A stretch of 64,000 bases of DNA from Sediminibacterium magnilacihabitans (GCA_002973575.1 PVEQ01000006.1:62001-126000), one strand, 5' to 3'. Shown: positions 37,277 through 49,010, numbered from the stretch's first letter. Program-made: numbers and translations. The notes: generated by a model not told the origin, from the sequence alone.

Positions 37277-38302
37277 ATGAAGAACAATTTACTGTTAAAA
37301 ACACTCCGCGGAGAGCCCACCGAAAGAACACCTGTATGGATGATGCGCCAGGCAGGAAGATACCTGCCCGAATACATGGTATTGCGTGAAAAGTATGGAT
37401 TCTTTGAACGCTGTCAAACACCGGAACTGGCCTGCGAGATTACCTTACAACCAGTTGATATTATTGGTGTGGATGCCGCCATCCTGTTTTCAGACATACT
37501 GGTAGTACCACAGGCTATGGGGCTTGAAGTACAGTTGGTAGAAAGCAAAGGCCCCTGGCTGCCCGATCCAATTAAAACGAAGCACGACCTGAATCGCATC
37601 CGTGTACCTGAAATAACAGAAACCCTGGGTTATGTACTGGATGCCATCAAACTCATCAAACAGGAATTGAATGATCGTGTGCCACTGATTGGTTTTGCCG
37701 GCGCTCCCTGGACCATTCTATGTTACATGGTGCAAGGCAAGGGTTCCAAAACATTCGATGAAGCAAAAGCTTTTTGTTATACACAACCAGCGCTGGCTCA
37801 TCAATTATTGCAGATGATCACCGATACCACCATCGCTTACCTGCAAGGACAAATAGGCGCCGGTGCCGATGCAGTACAGCTATTCGACAGCTGGGGTGGA
37901 TTACTGGGTCCTGATGATTTTGAAAACCTCTCATTGCAATACATCAGACAGATCGTTGCTGCCGTAAAGGATAAAGCGCCTGTGATCATTTTTGCCAAAG
38001 GCGCCTGGCATAGCCTGGATGAGATGGCAGCTACAGGAGCACATGGACTGGGCATCGATTGGTGTATCAAACCCGCTGTAGCCAGGCAATTGGCGGGTAA
38101 GCATGTTACACTGCAGGGAAATTTCGATCCGGCCAAACTCTTATCGCCTATACCCGTTATCCGCAAGGAAGTAACAGCGATGCTCGCTGCATTCGGACCT
38201 GGGAATCATATTGCCAACCTGGGTCATGGTATCCTGCCCAATGTACCGGTAGACCATGCCAGGGCTTTTGTTGATACCGTGAAAGAATACCGTCATGCCT
38301 GA
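37277..38302 (+). CDS. hemE: Uroporphyrinogen decarboxylase
   Basis: Removes four carboxyls from uroporphyrinogen III to give coproporphyrinogen III. The 341-residue protein has the N-terminal signature [16 protein letters not shown] (residues 14-29), the catalytic aspartate region [12 protein letters not shown] (near residue 75), GFAGAPWTI (near 135), and a histidine near the C-terminus in [11 protein letters not shown]. It is separated from hemD by repeat copy D and overlaps hemF by 8 bases. Confidence 0.97.
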   Translation: MKNNLLLKTLRGEPTERTPVWMMRQAGRYLPEYMVLREKYGFFERCQTPELACEITLQPVDIIGVDAAILFSDILVVPQAMGLEVQLVESKGPWLPDPIKTKHDLNRIRVPEITETLGYVLDAIKLIKQELNDRVPLIGFAGAPWTILCYMVQGKGSKTFDEAKAFCYTQPALAHQLLQMITDTTIAYLQGQIGAGADAVQLFDSWGGLLGPDDFENLSLQYIRQIVAAVKDKAPVIIFAKGAWHSLDEMAATGAHGLGIDWCIKPAVARQLAGKHVTLQGNFDPAKLLSPIPVIRKEVTAMLAAFGPGNHIANLGHGILPNVPVDHARAFVDTVKEYRHA

Positions 38303-39230
38303 ACAGAACAAGCATACTTTGTTTCGTGACCGCTGGATAGATTATATATACAGCTTGCAGGACCGTATATGCAAAGGCCTGGAAGAAATTGATGGCAACG
38401 CTGTTTTCAAAGAAGACCAATGGAAGCGCGAAGAAGGCGGGGGCGGCAAGACGCGCGTCATCAGCGATGGCACTGTGTTTGAAAAAGGCGGCGTCAATAC
38501 TTCTGTAGTGAGTGGCAAAGTAAGCGCTCCCATGCGCGCCCAGTTACAGCTCGATGGTGATCAATGGTTTGCCTGCGGCCTGTCGCTCGTGATCCATCCG
38601 CTGAATCCTTATGTGCCTACTGTTCATGCCAACTGGCGTTATTTTGAATTGTACGATGCATCGGGAAACATTATCGACCGTTGGTTTGGCGGCGGTACCG
38701 ACCTCACGCCTTATTATTTGTTTGAAGAAGATGCCCGTCATTTTCACCAGACGCTGAAGAACAGTATCGATCCGTTTGGCCAGGATCTTTACACGAAATA
38801 CAAGGCGCAGTGTGATAATTATTTTGTGAACCTGCATCGCAATAAAGAGACCAGGGGCATTGGTGGTATATTCTACGATCACCTGCGGCCAAAAGATGAA
38901 GCCGAACTGGAAACATTGTTCGCTTTTCAACAAGCTAATGGAAATGCATTCCTGGATGCATACCTGCCCATTGTTGCAAAACGAAAAGCGCATGCTTATG
39001 GTGCGAGAGAAACAGAATGGCAAGAGATCCGCAGGGGTCGTTATGTTGAATTCAATCTCATTCACGACCGTGGCACTATCTTCGGACTCAAAACCAATGG
39101 CAGAACAGAAAGCATACTGATGAGCCTGCCCCCAAGAGCAAGATGGATCTACGATCACAAACCAGAGACAGGAAGCGAAGAAGAAAAATTGTTGAACATT
39201 TTTCTACAACCCAAAGAATGGATTGAATGA
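38295..39230 (+). CDS. hemF: Oxygen-dependent coproporphyrinogen III oxidase
   Basis: Converts coproporphyrinogen III to protoporphyrinogen IX using O2. The 311-residue protein shows [20 protein letters not shown] (near residue 95), the [13 protein letters not shown] motif (near 130), a histidine pair in [12 protein letters not shown], and [17 protein letters not shown] (near 250). The oxygen-dependent type indicates an aerobic lifestyle. It overlaps hemE by 8 bases; repeat copy E follows 12 bases after its stop codon. Confidence 0.96.
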   Translation: MPEQNKHTLFRDRWIDYIYSLQDRICKGLEEIDGNAVFKEDQWKREEGGGGKTRVISDGTVFEKGGVNTSVVSGKVSAPMRAQLQLDGDQWFACGLSLVIHPLNPYVPTVHANWRYFELYDASGNIIDRWFGGGTDLTPYYLFEEDARHFHQTLKNSIDPFGQDLYTKYKAQCDNYFVNLHRNKETRGIGGIFYDHLRPKDEAELETLFAFQQANGNAFLDAYLPIVAKRKAHAYGARETEWQEIRRGRYVEFNLIHDRGTIFGLKTNGRTESILMSLPPRARWIYDHKPETGSEEEKLLNIFLQPKEWIE

Positions 39231-39241
39231 CACGAATATTA

Positions 39242-39320
39242 CGTCATCCTGAGCGAGCGAAGCGAGTCGAAGGAGCTGTTGAAAGTTCGGGCAGGTCCCT
39301 CGGCTGCGCTCGGGATGACG
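39242..39320. repeat. Palindromic repeat copy E (cgtcatcc family)
   Basis: A 79-base inverted repeat, cgtcatcctgagcg to cgctcgggatgacg, between hemF and hemB. Same hybrid arrangement as copy D, with the central segment gagctgttgaaagttcgggc. Confidence 0.9.
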
Positions 39321-39340
39321 GAGAAAAAATGACCAAATAA

Positions 39341-40327
<987 letters not shown>

Positions 40328-40334
40328 TTTTGCT

Positions 40335-40448
40335 CGTCATCCCGAGCAACGTCACCCTGAGCGAGCGAAGCGAGTCGAAGGGGCTGCCGAGGGACCTCAC
40401 GAAGCCTTCAGCAGATCCTTCGACTCGCTTCGCTCGCTCAGGATGACG
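40335..40448. repeat. Palindromic repeat copy F (cgtcatcc family)
   Basis: A 114-base composite: a left arm cgtcatcccgagcaacg, a second nested left arm caccctgagcgagcgaag, the central agggacctcacgaagccttc and the right arm cttcgctcgctcaggatgacg. It fills most of the hemB-hemL gap and looks like one element inserted into another. Confidence 0.88.
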
Positions 40449-40483
40449 TTCAAATCCAACTTTTACTATTTGAACTCAACTCT

Positions 40484-41770
40484 ATGTACGAAAAAAGCAA
40501 ACTCCTCTTCGAACGCGCGCAACAAAGTATTCCCGGTGGCGTAAACTCACCTGTGCGGGCTTTTAAAAGTGTAGGTGGAACACCTCTTTTTATAGAGAAA
40601 GCGCATGGCGCTTATTTATACGATGCCGATGATAACCGGTATATCGATTATATCGCTTCATGGGGACCAATGATTCTTGGCCACGCTTACGAGCCCATAG
40701 TCAAAGCCATCCAGGAGAAAGCATTATTGTCCACTTCGTACGGAGCGCCTACCCTGCTCGAAATTGAAATGGCCGAGTTGATCCGGTCCATGGCTCCCAA
40801 TGTAGACCTGATACGTATGGTCAGCAGTGGTACCGAAGCCTGCATGAGCGCTCTTCGCCTGGCGAGGGGATATACCGGCAGGAATAAATTCATCAAGTTC
40901 GAAGGTTGTTATCATGGCCATGCAGATGCATTCCTGGTTAAAGCGGGCAGTGGCGTAGCTACTTTCAATATCCAGACCGTTCCGGGTGTAACAGGCGGCG
41001 TATCGAACGATACACTTTCCTGCGCATACAACGACCTGGAAGCAGTAAAACAATTGGTAACAACACATAAAAACGAAATAGCCGCGATCATCGTAGAACC
41101 TGTTGCCGGCAATATGGGTTGTATTTTACCACAGCCGGGATTCCTGGAGGGACTTCGCACAATATGCGATGAAGAAAACATGGTATTGATCTTTGATGAA
41201 GTGATGACGGGCTTCAGGCTGGCTCCCGGGGGCGCCCAGGAAAAATTGAGCATCGCCGCCGATCTCGTTACTTATGGCAAAGTGATAGGTGGAGGTATGC
41301 CCGTGGGTGCATTCGGAGGTAAAAAAGTCATCATGGAAAAAATAGCGCCGCTGGGTAATGTTTACCAGGCAGGCACTTTGAGCGGCAACCCCATTGCCAT
41401 GATCGCCGGTTATACCCTGTTACAGGAATTAAAACAGAACCCCGCTATTTACCGGGAGCTGGATGAAAAGACCAGTTACCTGCACACGGGCCTCAATGAA
41501 GTACTTAAAGCTTCCGGTATTCCCTATGTGATCAACAGACTGGGCTCCATGATCAGCATCCATTTCAGCGATCATCCTGTGACTGATTTTGCCAGTGCTG
41601 CGGCTGCCCGTAATGAATTGTTCAGTCAGTTTTTCCATGCCATGCTTAAAAGAGGTATTTACTTACCGCCTTCTGCTTTTGAAAGCTGGTTCCTGAACAA
41701 TGCACTTACCAAAGCCGATCTTGACCAGACCATCGAAGCCACTGCTGCGAGCTTAAAAGAAATAGCATGA
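40484..41770 (+). CDS. hemL: Glutamate-1-semialdehyde 2,1-aminomutase
   Basis: PLP enzyme converting glutamate-1-semialdehyde to 5-aminolevulinate, the second step of the C5 pathway. The 428-residue protein begins with the typical [20 protein letters not shown], shows [14 protein letters not shown] (near residue 122), [10 protein letters not shown] (near 243) and the PLP lysine in [20 protein letters not shown] (near 266). It ends the rightward heme operon. Confidence 0.97.
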   Translation: MYEKSKLLFERAQQSIPGGVNSPVRAFKSVGGTPLFIEKAHGAYLYDADDNRYIDYIASWGPMILGHAYEPIVKAIQEKALLSTSYGAPTLLEIEMAELIRSMAPNVDLIRMVSSGTEACMSALRLARGYTGRNKFIKFEGCYHGHADAFLVKAGSGVATFNIQTVPGVTGGVSNDTLSCAYNDLEAVKQLVTTHKNEIAAIIVEPVAGNMGCILPQPGFLEGLRTICDEENMVLIFDEVMTGFRLAPGGAQEKLSIAADLVTYGKVIGGGMPVGAFGGKKVIMEKIAPLGNVYQAGTLSGNPIAMIAGYTLLQELKQNPAIYRELDEKTSYLHTGLNEVLKASGIPYVINRLGSMISIHFSDHPVTDFASAAAARNELFSQFFHAMLKRGIYLPPSAFESWFLNNALTKADLDQTIEATAASLKEIA

Positions 41771-41928
41771 TTTTTGCGATATATAGCCGATTTTGCGGTT
41801 AACCTGACCGATTTTCATTAAATTATTGAGTAACAATTATAAAAAACGACTAATTTAATGTAACGAGGCTGCGTAATTCGTTAAATTTCACTCTTGAAAT
41901 CAGCATCAGATCCAAAAGTCCAAGAACC

Positions 41929-42972
41929 ATGAAAAAAACTACCCTCTTTTTTTCTTTATTCCTCATTGCAATTTTCTTCAACGCCTGTTCCAAGGAGCTA
42001 AGTCTCGAAACCACGGGACTTGGCGGTAGCGCCAAGGGAACCCTCACCGATTCAGCCGGCAACTGTAAAAATATCATAGTCAAAGGAGCCTATGTGGTGG
42101 GGCAGTCTGTGGGCGACAGCAACTATGCATTGGTCAATGTAAAATTTACTGCTCAGGGCAAGTATAAGATCACCAGTGATACCGTTAACGGCCTATGGTT
42201 TATCGACTCCGGCTTCGCTACACAAACAGGCGCCCTACTGGTTAAGGTAAGGGCAAAGGGTAAACCTATCCTGCCACAAAAAAGCGATTTTGTGTTAACC
42301 CTCAATGGCAGTGTTTGTACATTCTCGCTTTCATCTGCCAATCCGGGCGCCAACAACGATTATTTTCCCAATACTTTCGGGTCCAGCTGGACGTACCGGT
42401 TTGTACCACCACTTCAAACACCCCCCAACTGGTTCACCACTACTGTGCTTACCAATACCTATCGCATCGATACGCTTACCTATTTTGAGTTCCAGCAGGT
42501 GGATAGTATGAACAACAAATCAAGTTATTATTTCGCCAAAGACGGCAAGGGCAATTATTATGCGTACAGTACCATCGAGTTCGACTATACCACGGTATTG
42601 GATTCGATCGTTCCCGTGGCCAAGAGTTATGTCAGTTACCCGTTCATGAAAGAAAGTGCAAATGTTGGCGAAAACTGGACCGTATCGCAGCCCGGCACTT
42701 CCTGGTACAAAGGCCAATCAGGTACTTCACAAGCCGTGTTTACGGTTATTCAGAAAGGCACGCCTTATGTTGCCGGCGGAACCACTTATTCCGATGTGAT
42801 TGCAATGAAGCGTGAAATACAATTCAAGGCTTCAGGCAGCACGACCGGCTTCGCCAAGATTGCAGAAGGAACAGCTTATTATGCAAGGGGAACAGGATTG
42901 GTTGACCAGGTGTTCCCGAGAAGCGGCGGAACAACGCAGGCTATTACTTTAAAAACAGCAACGATCAAATAA
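41929..42972 (+). CDS. Hypothetical lipoprotein
   Basis: Not recognised. The 347-residue protein has a lipoprotein signal peptide with lipobox FFNAC (lipidated Cys at residue 20), so it should be anchored in an envelope membrane. The mature part is Ser/Thr/Tyr-rich with many short beta-type segments and no catalytic motif. A region near residues 45-125 may be one beta-sandwich domain and residues 140-347 a second. It is separated from hemL by 158 bases and followed by repeat copy G. A similar two-part layout is common among uncharacterised Bacteroidota lipoproteins. Confidence 0.8.
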   Translation: MKKTTLFFSLFLIAIFFNACSKELSLETTGLGGSAKGTLTDSAGNCKNIIVKGAYVVGQSVGDSNYALVNVKFTAQGKYKITSDTVNGLWFIDSGFATQTGALLVKVRAKGKPILPQKSDFVLTLNGSVCTFSLSSANPGANNDYFPNTFGSSWTYRFVPPLQTPPNWFTTTVLTNTYRIDTLTYFEFQQVDSMNNKSSYYFAKDGKGNYYAYSTIEFDYTTVLDSIVPVAKSYVSYPFMKESANVGENWTVSQPGTSWYKGQSGTSQAVFTVIQKGTPYVAGGTTYSDVIAMKREIQFKASGSTTGFAKIAEGTAYYARGTGLVDQVFPRSGGTTQAITLKTATIK

Positions 42973-42976
42973 CCAC

Positions 42977-43095
42977 CGTCATCCTGAGCGAGCGAAGCGA
43001 GTCGAAGGACCTGCTTGAAGGTTCGGACAGATCCCTCGGCAGCCCCTTCGACTCGCTTCGCTCGCTCAGGGTGACGTTGCTCGGGATGAGATGAC
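42977..43095. repeat. Palindromic repeat copy G (cgtcatcc family)
   Basis: Begins cgtcatcctgagcg 4 bases after the lipoprotein stop, continues through the gaaggacctgcttgaaggtt centre, a right arm cttcgctcgctcagggtgacg and a trailing partial arm gctcgggatgagatgac. A composite, decayed at the right end. Confidence 0.85.
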
Positions 43096-43108
43096 AATCA
43101 GTAAATAA

Positions 43109-43762
43109 TCAAAGGCTGCCTTGCTCAAGGGTGGCCTTTTTCATAAGCTGTTCTTTCTTGAAAAAACGGTTTTGAAAGATCAGGATGAGGATCACGCCAA
43201 GAGAAATTGAAGCGTCGGCAATATTGAATACCGGACGGAAAAATTCAAATTCCTCCCCTCCCCAGAAAGGCACCCATGACGGGAAATGCGCATTTCTGAT
43301 AATAGGGAAATACAGCATGTCCACCACTTTACCATGGAACAAACCGGCATATCCGCCTCCCGGAGGAAACAGCCGGGCAATGTTCTGTGAGAACTGATTG
43401 CTGTTATCGAAGATCAATCCATAAAACAAACTGTCGATCAGGTTTCCCAGGGCACCCGCATAGATCAGCGCTGCGCAGACAATAAAACCACGATGGTATT
43501 TTCTACGGATAAAGTCTTTCAATAAGAAAGTACCCCAAACCACGGCCACCAGCCTGAACAAAGTCAGGGCAATTTTCCCAAAGCCGCCGCCGAACTTCCA
43601 CCCCCAGGCCATCCCCTCGTTTTCTACAAAATGCAGGTTGAACCAACTGCCCAATACGGCATGTTCTTCGCCTGCATAATAATTCAGTTTAATGTAAAAT
43701 TTCAATGCCTGGTCTAACAGTATCACCCCAAGGATGATAAAAAACACATGTTTTGCTTTCAC
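43109..43762 (-). CDS. lspA: Lipoprotein signal peptidase
   Basis: Inner-membrane aspartic protease (signal peptidase II) that cleaves prolipoproteins after lipidation. The 217-residue protein has four membrane helices, the first being FFIILGVILLDQALKFYI; the catalytic aspartates are in IYAGALGNLIDSL (near residue 113) and FNIADASISLGV (near residue 181). It is the last gene of the operon gldF-gldG-terC-murF/alr-lspA. Its final codons (KKATLEQGSL) overlap a hairpin that serves as terminator for the opposite strand. Confidence 0.95.
   Translation of the reverse strand: MKAKHVFFIILGVILLDQALKFYIKLNYYAGEEHAVLGSWFNLHFVENEGMAWGWKFGGGFGKIALTLFRLVAVVWGTFLLKDFIRRKYHRGFIVCAALIYAGALGNLIDSLFYGLIFDNSNQFSQNIARLFPPGGGYAGLFHGKVVDMLYFPIIRNAHFPSWVPFWGGEEFEFFRPVFNIADASISLGVILILIFQNRFFKKEQLMKKATLEQGSL
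43111..43141 (+). terminator. Terminator overlapping the 3' end of lspA
   Basis: aaaggc (43111-43116) pairs with gccttt (43134-43139), with an inner cctt/aagg pair, followed by a T run (43137-43141) on the plus strand. It would end transcription from the lipoprotein gene, and encodes the last ten residues of lspA on the other strand. Confidence 0.6.
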
Positions 43763-43799
43763 TTATTTTATTTTAAAAACCAGTCAAAGATAGGATTCA

Positions 43800-46313
43800 T
43801 TACTCTTCCACATACACCCTTTTCACCCGTTGGCTGATGCCCGTCATCACTTCGTAAGGAATGGTCCCCGCCCAGGCAGCCAACTCCTGTATACCAATGT
43901 GATGCCCGAAGATTTCCACCACATCGCCTTCCCGCACACCGCTTATATCGGTCACATCCACCATGGTCATATCCATGCAAATATTGCCGATGACCGGCGC
44001 CCTTTGTCCGCCTATGTATACCTGCGCCGCTCCGTTGCCCATTTTCCGGCTGTACCCGTCTGCATACCCGATCCGGATGGTAGCGATCAGGCTATCGCGC
44101 TGCACTACTCCCATCCTGTTGTAGCCCACACTTTCTCCTTTTTTAATCTTTCTCAGTTGTGCGATGGTCGTACGAAGGGTAGCTACCGGCTGCAGCGATA
44201 AGGTTTGGTCGTTGGCACTGTCCACACCATATAAACCAATACCCAACCGCACCATATTGAACTGGTAACGGGGGTGGCGTAAAATAGCAGCCGTATTGGA
44301 AATATGTTTGATGAAATCATACCCCAGTTGCTGTTGCATCACCAGGCAAGCCTGCTCCAGCAGTGCCACTTGCTCATGGGTAAATGCATCCAGATCCGGG
44401 TCTTCGCTTCCGGCGAGGTGACTGAATACCGACTTCACCACCATCGTCCGGTGCTCATGTAACAGCACACAAATGGCTTTCGCTTCACCGGTCTCAAATC
44501 CCAGCCGGTTCATCCCCGTATTGAATTTGATGTGCACAGGAAACTGGCCAATGCCCTGGCTGTTGAGGTAATGATGAAAAGCATGATAGATATAAAAAGA
44601 ATAGATCTCCGGTTCCAGGTCGTACGTGACCAACGAATCAAAACTGGCTTCATCGGCATTCATCACCATAATGGGTAAACTGATGCCGGCCTTTCTCAAC
44701 TCAACACCTTCATCGGCATAAGCCACTGCCAGATAATCTACTTTGTGAAACTGTAATACTTTAGCTACTTCTGCACTGCCGCTACCATAGCTGAACGCTT
44801 TTACCATGGCCATTACTTTTGTGGCCGGTTGTAAGTGTTTTTGGTATTCTTTCAGGTTATGGATCATGGCCGTGAGGTTGATCTCCATCACAGTCTGGTG
44901 CACCTGCTGTTCCAGTAAATGACTGATGCGTTCGAAAGCAAATACACGCGCACCCTTGAGCAATATGTATTCATCCCTGAACTGGTTGGTATTGGCCTGT
45001 TGCAAAAAAGATTCTGTAGAATCGAAGAACTGTGCGGCGTTAAGCGTTGCGCCTTCCGCGTTCTGCATGACTCTCTCAAACAAATGCCTGTAACGGGATA
45101 TGGCCTGTCCGACGCCTATAATACGGTCAATATCGTGTAATACCAATTGTTCCGCTAACTCGTGATACAATAGCTCTTCCGGTTGTCCCGATTGCAGGAT
45201 GTCGGATATGATCAATGTGGTACGATGCCCGCCTGCCTGTTGTTTCAGGTATTCAAGGGCCAGGTAGAGCGATGAAGTGTCATTGCTATAGCTATCGTTC
45301 AGCAGGTAACAATTGTTCACTCCTTTCTTCAACTGCATGCGCATTTCTACCGGCTCCAGTTGCAGCATCTGTTGCTGTATGTCTGCTTCATCATATCCCA
45401 GCATCAACAACACGCACCAACAGGTGATGGCATTGTCGATTGAAATGCGGTCGGTAAAAGGTATTGTTATATGGATATCCTTTTGCTGGTATTGCGCACG
45501 GATAAGGGTTTGGCCAGATTGTTTTTCTTCGGCTGTAATGCGCAGTGTAGCATTTTCGATACGGCTCCAGCTGAAAAAATTACAATCAGGTTGAAAAAAA
45601 TCACGATCTTTTTCATCGGGGTATAAAGCGGGTGCCAAGGCTTCGCGGCAAAATATCAATTGTGTTACGTGTGAAAAAAGTTGTGCTTTCTCCCTTGCTT
45701 TCTGCCGGTCGTTTTCAAAACCTTCCCTGTGTGCTTCACCAATATTCGTGAAAATGCCAATGGTTGGTTTGATAACAGGTTCCAGCTTGTCCATTTCATG
45801 CGCAGCAGAAATACCTGCTTCAAAAATACCCAATGTATGTTCCGGTTGCATTTGCCATACACTGAGCGGAACGCCGATCTGGGAATTATAGCTGCGCGGA
45901 CTCCGAACGATGTGCTGGTTGGTATGCATCAACTGGTACAACCATTCTTTAACGATCGTTTTACCATTGCTGCCCGTAATGCCGATCACCGGAATATTGA
46001 ATTGCCTGCGATGATAAGCAGCCAGTTGTTGAAGGGCTAATAATACATCGGGCACTTTTAAAAAAGTTGCCTGTTCAAAAGAGTGGTTATCAAAATCTTT
46101 TTTCACCACAAAACAGCGGATGCCCCTTTCATAAGCTTCGGCAATGAACTGGTGTCCATCGCGCCGCGGCCCTGTAATAGCAAAGAACAGGGAAGTTCCG
46201 GGAAACACTACTTTCCTGCTGTCGATCAGCAGGTGTTCAATAACCGCATTGCCGGTAACAGGCCCATCAGCATGTATGATATCGGCTATATGTTGAACCT
46301 GGTAGGTGATCAT
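43800..46313 (-). CDS. Bifunctional MurF ligase / alanine racemase
   Basis: One protein for two peptidoglycan steps: adding D-Ala-D-Ala to UDP-MurNAc-tripeptide (MurF part) and making D-alanine (racemase part). The 837-residue form starts at ATG 46313 (MITYQVQHIADIIHADG). Residues 1-450 are MurF with the ATP loop GITGSNGKTIVKEW (near 105); residues 460-837 are alanine racemase with the PLP lysine in MVKAFSYGSGSAEV (near 500) and GNICMDMTMVDVTD near the C-terminus. The fusion is common in Bacteroidota. Its start overlaps the terC stop as ATGA. Confidence 0.95.
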   Translation of the reverse strand: MITYQVQHIADIIHADGPVTGNAVIEHLLIDSRKVVFPGTSLFFAITGPRRDGHQFIAEAYERGIRCFVVKKDFDNHSFEQATFLKVPDVLLALQQLAAYHRRQFNIPVIGITGSNGKTIVKEWLYQLMHTNQHIVRSPRSYNSQIGVPLSVWQMQPEHTLGIFEAGISAAHEMDKLEPVIKPTIGIFTNIGEAHREGFENDRQKAREKAQLFSHVTQLIFCREALAPALYPDEKDRDFFQPDCNFFSWSRIENATLRITAEEKQSGQTLIRAQYQQKDIHITIPFTDRISIDNAITCWCVLLMLGYDEADIQQQMLQLEPVEMRMQLKKGVNNCYLLNDSYSNDTSSLYLALEYLKQQAGGHRTTLIISDILQSGQPEELLYHELAEQLVLHDIDRIIGVGQAISRYRHLFERVMQNAEGATLNAAQFFDSTESFLQQANTNQFRDEYILLKGARVFAFERISHLLEQQVHQTVMEINLTAMIHNLKEYQKHLQPATKVMAMVKAFSYGSGSAEVAKVLQFHKVDYLAVAYADEGVELRKAGISLPIMVMNADEASFDSLVTYDLEPEIYSFYIYHAFHHYLNSQGIGQFPVHIKFNTGMNRLGFETGEAKAICVLLHEHRTMVVKSVFSHLAGSEDPDLDAFTHEQVALLEQACLVMQQQLGYDFIKHISNTAAILRHPRYQFNMVRLGIGLYGVDSANDQTLSLQPVATLRTTIAQLRKIKKGESVGYNRMGVVQRDSLIATIRIGYADGYSRKMGNGAAQVYIGGQRAPVIGNICMDMTMVDVTDISGVREGDVVEIFGHHIGIQELAAWAGTIPYEVMTGISQRVKRVYVEE

Positions 46314-47239
46314 TTTTTTCTGTAAATAGAATATACGATCGATCCGCTGATGCATGCTACTATCACGCCCAGTGAAATGAATACCTGTGCTGTTTTATCG
46401 ATCCATTCACTGATGAAATGTTCTCCCAGCATTTTTGCGCCGATGAATACCAGCACAATGGCAATACCCTGTTGCAGGTATTCGAACTGTGATACGGCGC
46501 CCCGCAAAACGAAAAAGAGCGAGCGCAATCCCAATACGGCAAAGATGTTGGACGTATAGATAATCAGTTTATCTCTTGAAATACCCATGACCGCCGGAAT
46601 GGAATCCAGTGCAAATACGAGGTCGATGCTGGCCAGCAGCACAATCACCACAAATAAAGTAGTATACGCCGGCTTGCCATTCACCCGGATGATGTATTTG
46701 CCGTTTCCATCTGTAGGAGCCAACGGGAGGTATTTTTTCAGGAAGCGGTATATCTTGGTATCGTGTGGTTCAAACTGCTCTTCTTCATTACTACCAAACA
46801 TTTTATAACCGGTATATACCAAAAAGGCGCCGAAGATGTACAAGATCCAACTGAACCGTTCCACCAGCGCTACCCCTATCGTGATGAAAATAATGCGGAA
46901 CAAGATGGCCATGAGAATACCCGCCAATAATACCCGCGGATAATGCTTCTCCTTTACTTTGAAAGCGGTGAAGATGAGAATGAAAACAAAAATATTGTCG
47001 ATACTCAGGCTCCACTCCATCAGGTAGGCGCTGAGGTATTCAAAAGACAATTTGGGCCCCTCTTCCACCCATAGGAATGCAAAGAAAGCCATGGCCAGCA
47101 CTACCCAGAAAACGGTTTGAAGCAGTGCCTGCCTAATGGTGATCACTGCGTTTTTCTTACTTAACAGCCCCAGGTCCAACGCAATAGCCAGTACGAGTAC
47201 AGTGCCGAAGATGAGGTAAACAAGCTGGTCGGTGGTCAT
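46310..47239 (-). CDS. TerC/Alx-family membrane protein
   Basis: Integral membrane protein of the TerC family; characterised relatives export manganese ions or help during metal and pH stress. The 309-residue protein from ATG 47239 has seven to nine helices and the family motif EWSLSIDNIFVFILIF (near residue 74) with acidic residues in the membrane, repeated as ASIDLVFALDSIPAVMG (near 210). It lies 10 bases after gldG and overlaps murF/alr by 4 bases, so it belongs to this operon. The transported ion is not shown by the sequence. Confidence 0.92.
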   Translation of the reverse strand: MTTDQLVYLIFGTVLVLAIALDLGLLSKKNAVITIRQALLQTVFWVVLAMAFFAFLWVEEGPKLSFEYLSAYLMEWSLSIDNIFVFILIFTAFKVKEKHYPRVLLAGILMAILFRIIFITIGVALVERFSWILYIFGAFLVYTGYKMFGSNEEEQFEPHDTKIYRFLKKYLPLAPTDGNGKYIIRVNGKPAYTTLFVVIVLLASIDLVFALDSIPAVMGISRDKLIIYTSNIFAVLGLRSLFFVLRGAVSQFEYLQQGIAIVLVFIGAKMLGEHFISEWIDKTAQVFISLGVIVACISGSIVYSIYRKK

Positions 47240-47249
47240 GCAAATATGC

Positions 47250-49010
47250 TTAGGATGTAAAGATAGTACCGTATTTCTTTTTTCGTCTCCATTGATATAC
47301 AAGCCCCACCAGTACTACCAGTGCAATGGGCAACACAATGTTCAGGAACTGCCAGGTGCTTCGTTGTTCTTCTACCTTGCGTTTGTCGAGCAACCGCAGC
47401 ACCAGGTCTTTGTTTCTGCTCTCGAAAAGCCGGTTGCGGCTTACCAGGTAATCGATACAGTTGAGGAAAAACTCCCGGTTGGCAAAGCGGTAATTTTCCA
47501 GGGGCAATTCACCCATTGGCAAGGGCCCCATGGTATTGCTCACCATATTGGTAACAATATCTGCATCGGATACCACGATCTGCTTGCTTTCTTTCGCGGC
47601 GCTGGAAAGAAAAGCCCTGCCGCTGGCGCGCTGCACCGAGTCTGACAAACCGATACCGCCTTTGTTTGCGAAAAGGGAATGGAACTTTCCTTCCAGCAAT
47701 ACTGCTACGGGTACATAGCTCTGGTTGAAGCTCATGAAATCCTCGTTATTCTTCACGCTATTGATACTTACAATGGCAGGTGAAGCCAGCCGCCGGCTGT
47801 TGGTGTCCGATGCCAGTAAAATGGTTTTACTGATACCAACCGCTTTCACCGTGTCAATGCTCGACGGGAACAAAGGCAATACCCTGTCAATGTTCTTAGA
47901 AATCGGATTATCGCTGTGTGCCGATAAAAAAGGATAGTAAGGCCAGGGGATGCGTTGCATACGGGGAGAACCGTCGGCATTCGTTCCTGTTACAAGGGGT
48001 ATCTTGGAACAGTTCAGGTCCTGCAACAAATCTCCATTGATGCGAACGCCATATTTGAACAGGAGATCATCCAGGTTCAATCCCCGGTCATAAGCAGTGT
48101 ATTCGGCCCTGCTGCGCATGAGGCTATCGAGCTCTGCATGCAGTTTATCTATAAACCAAATGATCTTTCCGCCATTCATTACATACTGATCGAGTTTCAG
48201 TTTGTCTTCATCAGAAAATGTTTCCGTGGGTTTTACGATCAGCAACGCATCTATCTGTGAAGCATCGGGGAAACCTTTTTTGAGGTCGAAGATGGCCAGC
48301 TTGTAATCGTTGCGCAAACTCTCACCGAGATCATTCACTTTCATGTCAATGGGCTCTCCGTTGCCTACTGCATAAGCTACTGTAGGCACGTATTTGCGCG
48401 TGAGCTTGTCAATGGCATTGGCAAATTTGTATTCAAGCAAGGCTTCCGCCGCATTGCGGGTAGCTTCTACATCTTCCTGCGGCTGATCGGTGATCACATT
48501 GTATTGCTTGTATATCCTGCGGCTGCTGCGCAGGTCAATGGCGATGGGTTTGTGATGACCAAAAGTAACCAGCGCTGAAGGGATGATGAGCCTGTTGGTA
48601 GATTGTTCATTGCGCGCAGAAACGGATTGATTGTTCTCGAATACCACACCCAAGCGGGCCAGGCTGTCGTACAGGGCCATCTTCACCGTATCATTCCGGA
48701 TACCTTCGCCCGGTTTTTCAAAACTGAACCGGACCTGGTTGGCCGAGAGGCTGTTGAATTCTTCCAGTAATTCTTTGGTGGCAAGGCTCAGCTTTTTATA
48801 GTCAAATGGCAGATCACCCGTGAGAAATACCTGCACTTGCACTACTTCATTCATATCTTTCAATAAACGGGTAGTTGCGGGAGAAAGGCTGTATCTTTTT
48901 TCAGCAGTAAGGTCTATCCGTTCATGAATGAAAGACGAGCCGTAAACGACCGCCACAAAAACGGCTGTCAGTGCTATCCACCAATATTTATTTGCTGCTG
49001 ATTGCTTCAT
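47250..49010 (-). CDS. gldG: Gliding-motility ABC transporter component GldG
   Basis: Substrate-binding/auxiliary part of the GldA-GldF-GldG ABC transporter associated with Bacteroidota gliding. The 586-residue protein has an N-terminal membrane helix (WWIALTAVFVAVVYGSSFI), a large extracytoplasmic ABC_transp_aux region (about residues 30-550) including ANAIDKLTRKYVPTVAYAVGNGEP and ALLIVKPTETFSDEDKLKLDQYV, and a C-terminal helix (FLNIVLPIALVVLVGLVYQWRRK). It follows gldF by 9 bases. The ATPase gene gldA is not in the window. Confidence 0.94.
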   Translation of the reverse strand: MKQSAANKYWWIALTAVFVAVVYGSSFIHERIDLTAEKRYSLSPATTRLLKDMNEVVQVQVFLTGDLPFDYKKLSLATKELLEEFNSLSANQVRFSFEKPGEGIRNDTVKMALYDSLARLGVVFENNQSVSARNEQSTNRLIIPSALVTFGHHKPIAIDLRSSRRIYKQYNVITDQPQEDVEATRNAAEALLEYKFANAIDKLTRKYVPTVAYAVGNGEPIDMKVNDLGESLRNDYKLAIFDLKKGFPDASQIDALLIVKPTETFSDEDKLKLDQYVMNGGKIIWFIDKLHAELDSLMRSRAEYTAYDRGLNLDDLLFKYGVRINGDLLQDLNCSKIPLVTGTNADGSPRMQRIPWPYYPFLSAHSDNPISKNIDRVLPLFPSSIDTVKAVGISKTILLASDTNSRRLASPAIVSINSVKNNEDFMSFNQSYVPVAVLLEGKFHSLFANKGGIGLSDSVQRASGRAFLSSAAKESKQIVVSDADIVTNMVSNTMGPLPMGELPLENYRFANREFFLNCIDYLVSRNRLFESRNKDLVLRLLDKRKVEEQRSTWQFLNIVLPIALVVLVGLVYQWRRKKKYGTIFTS

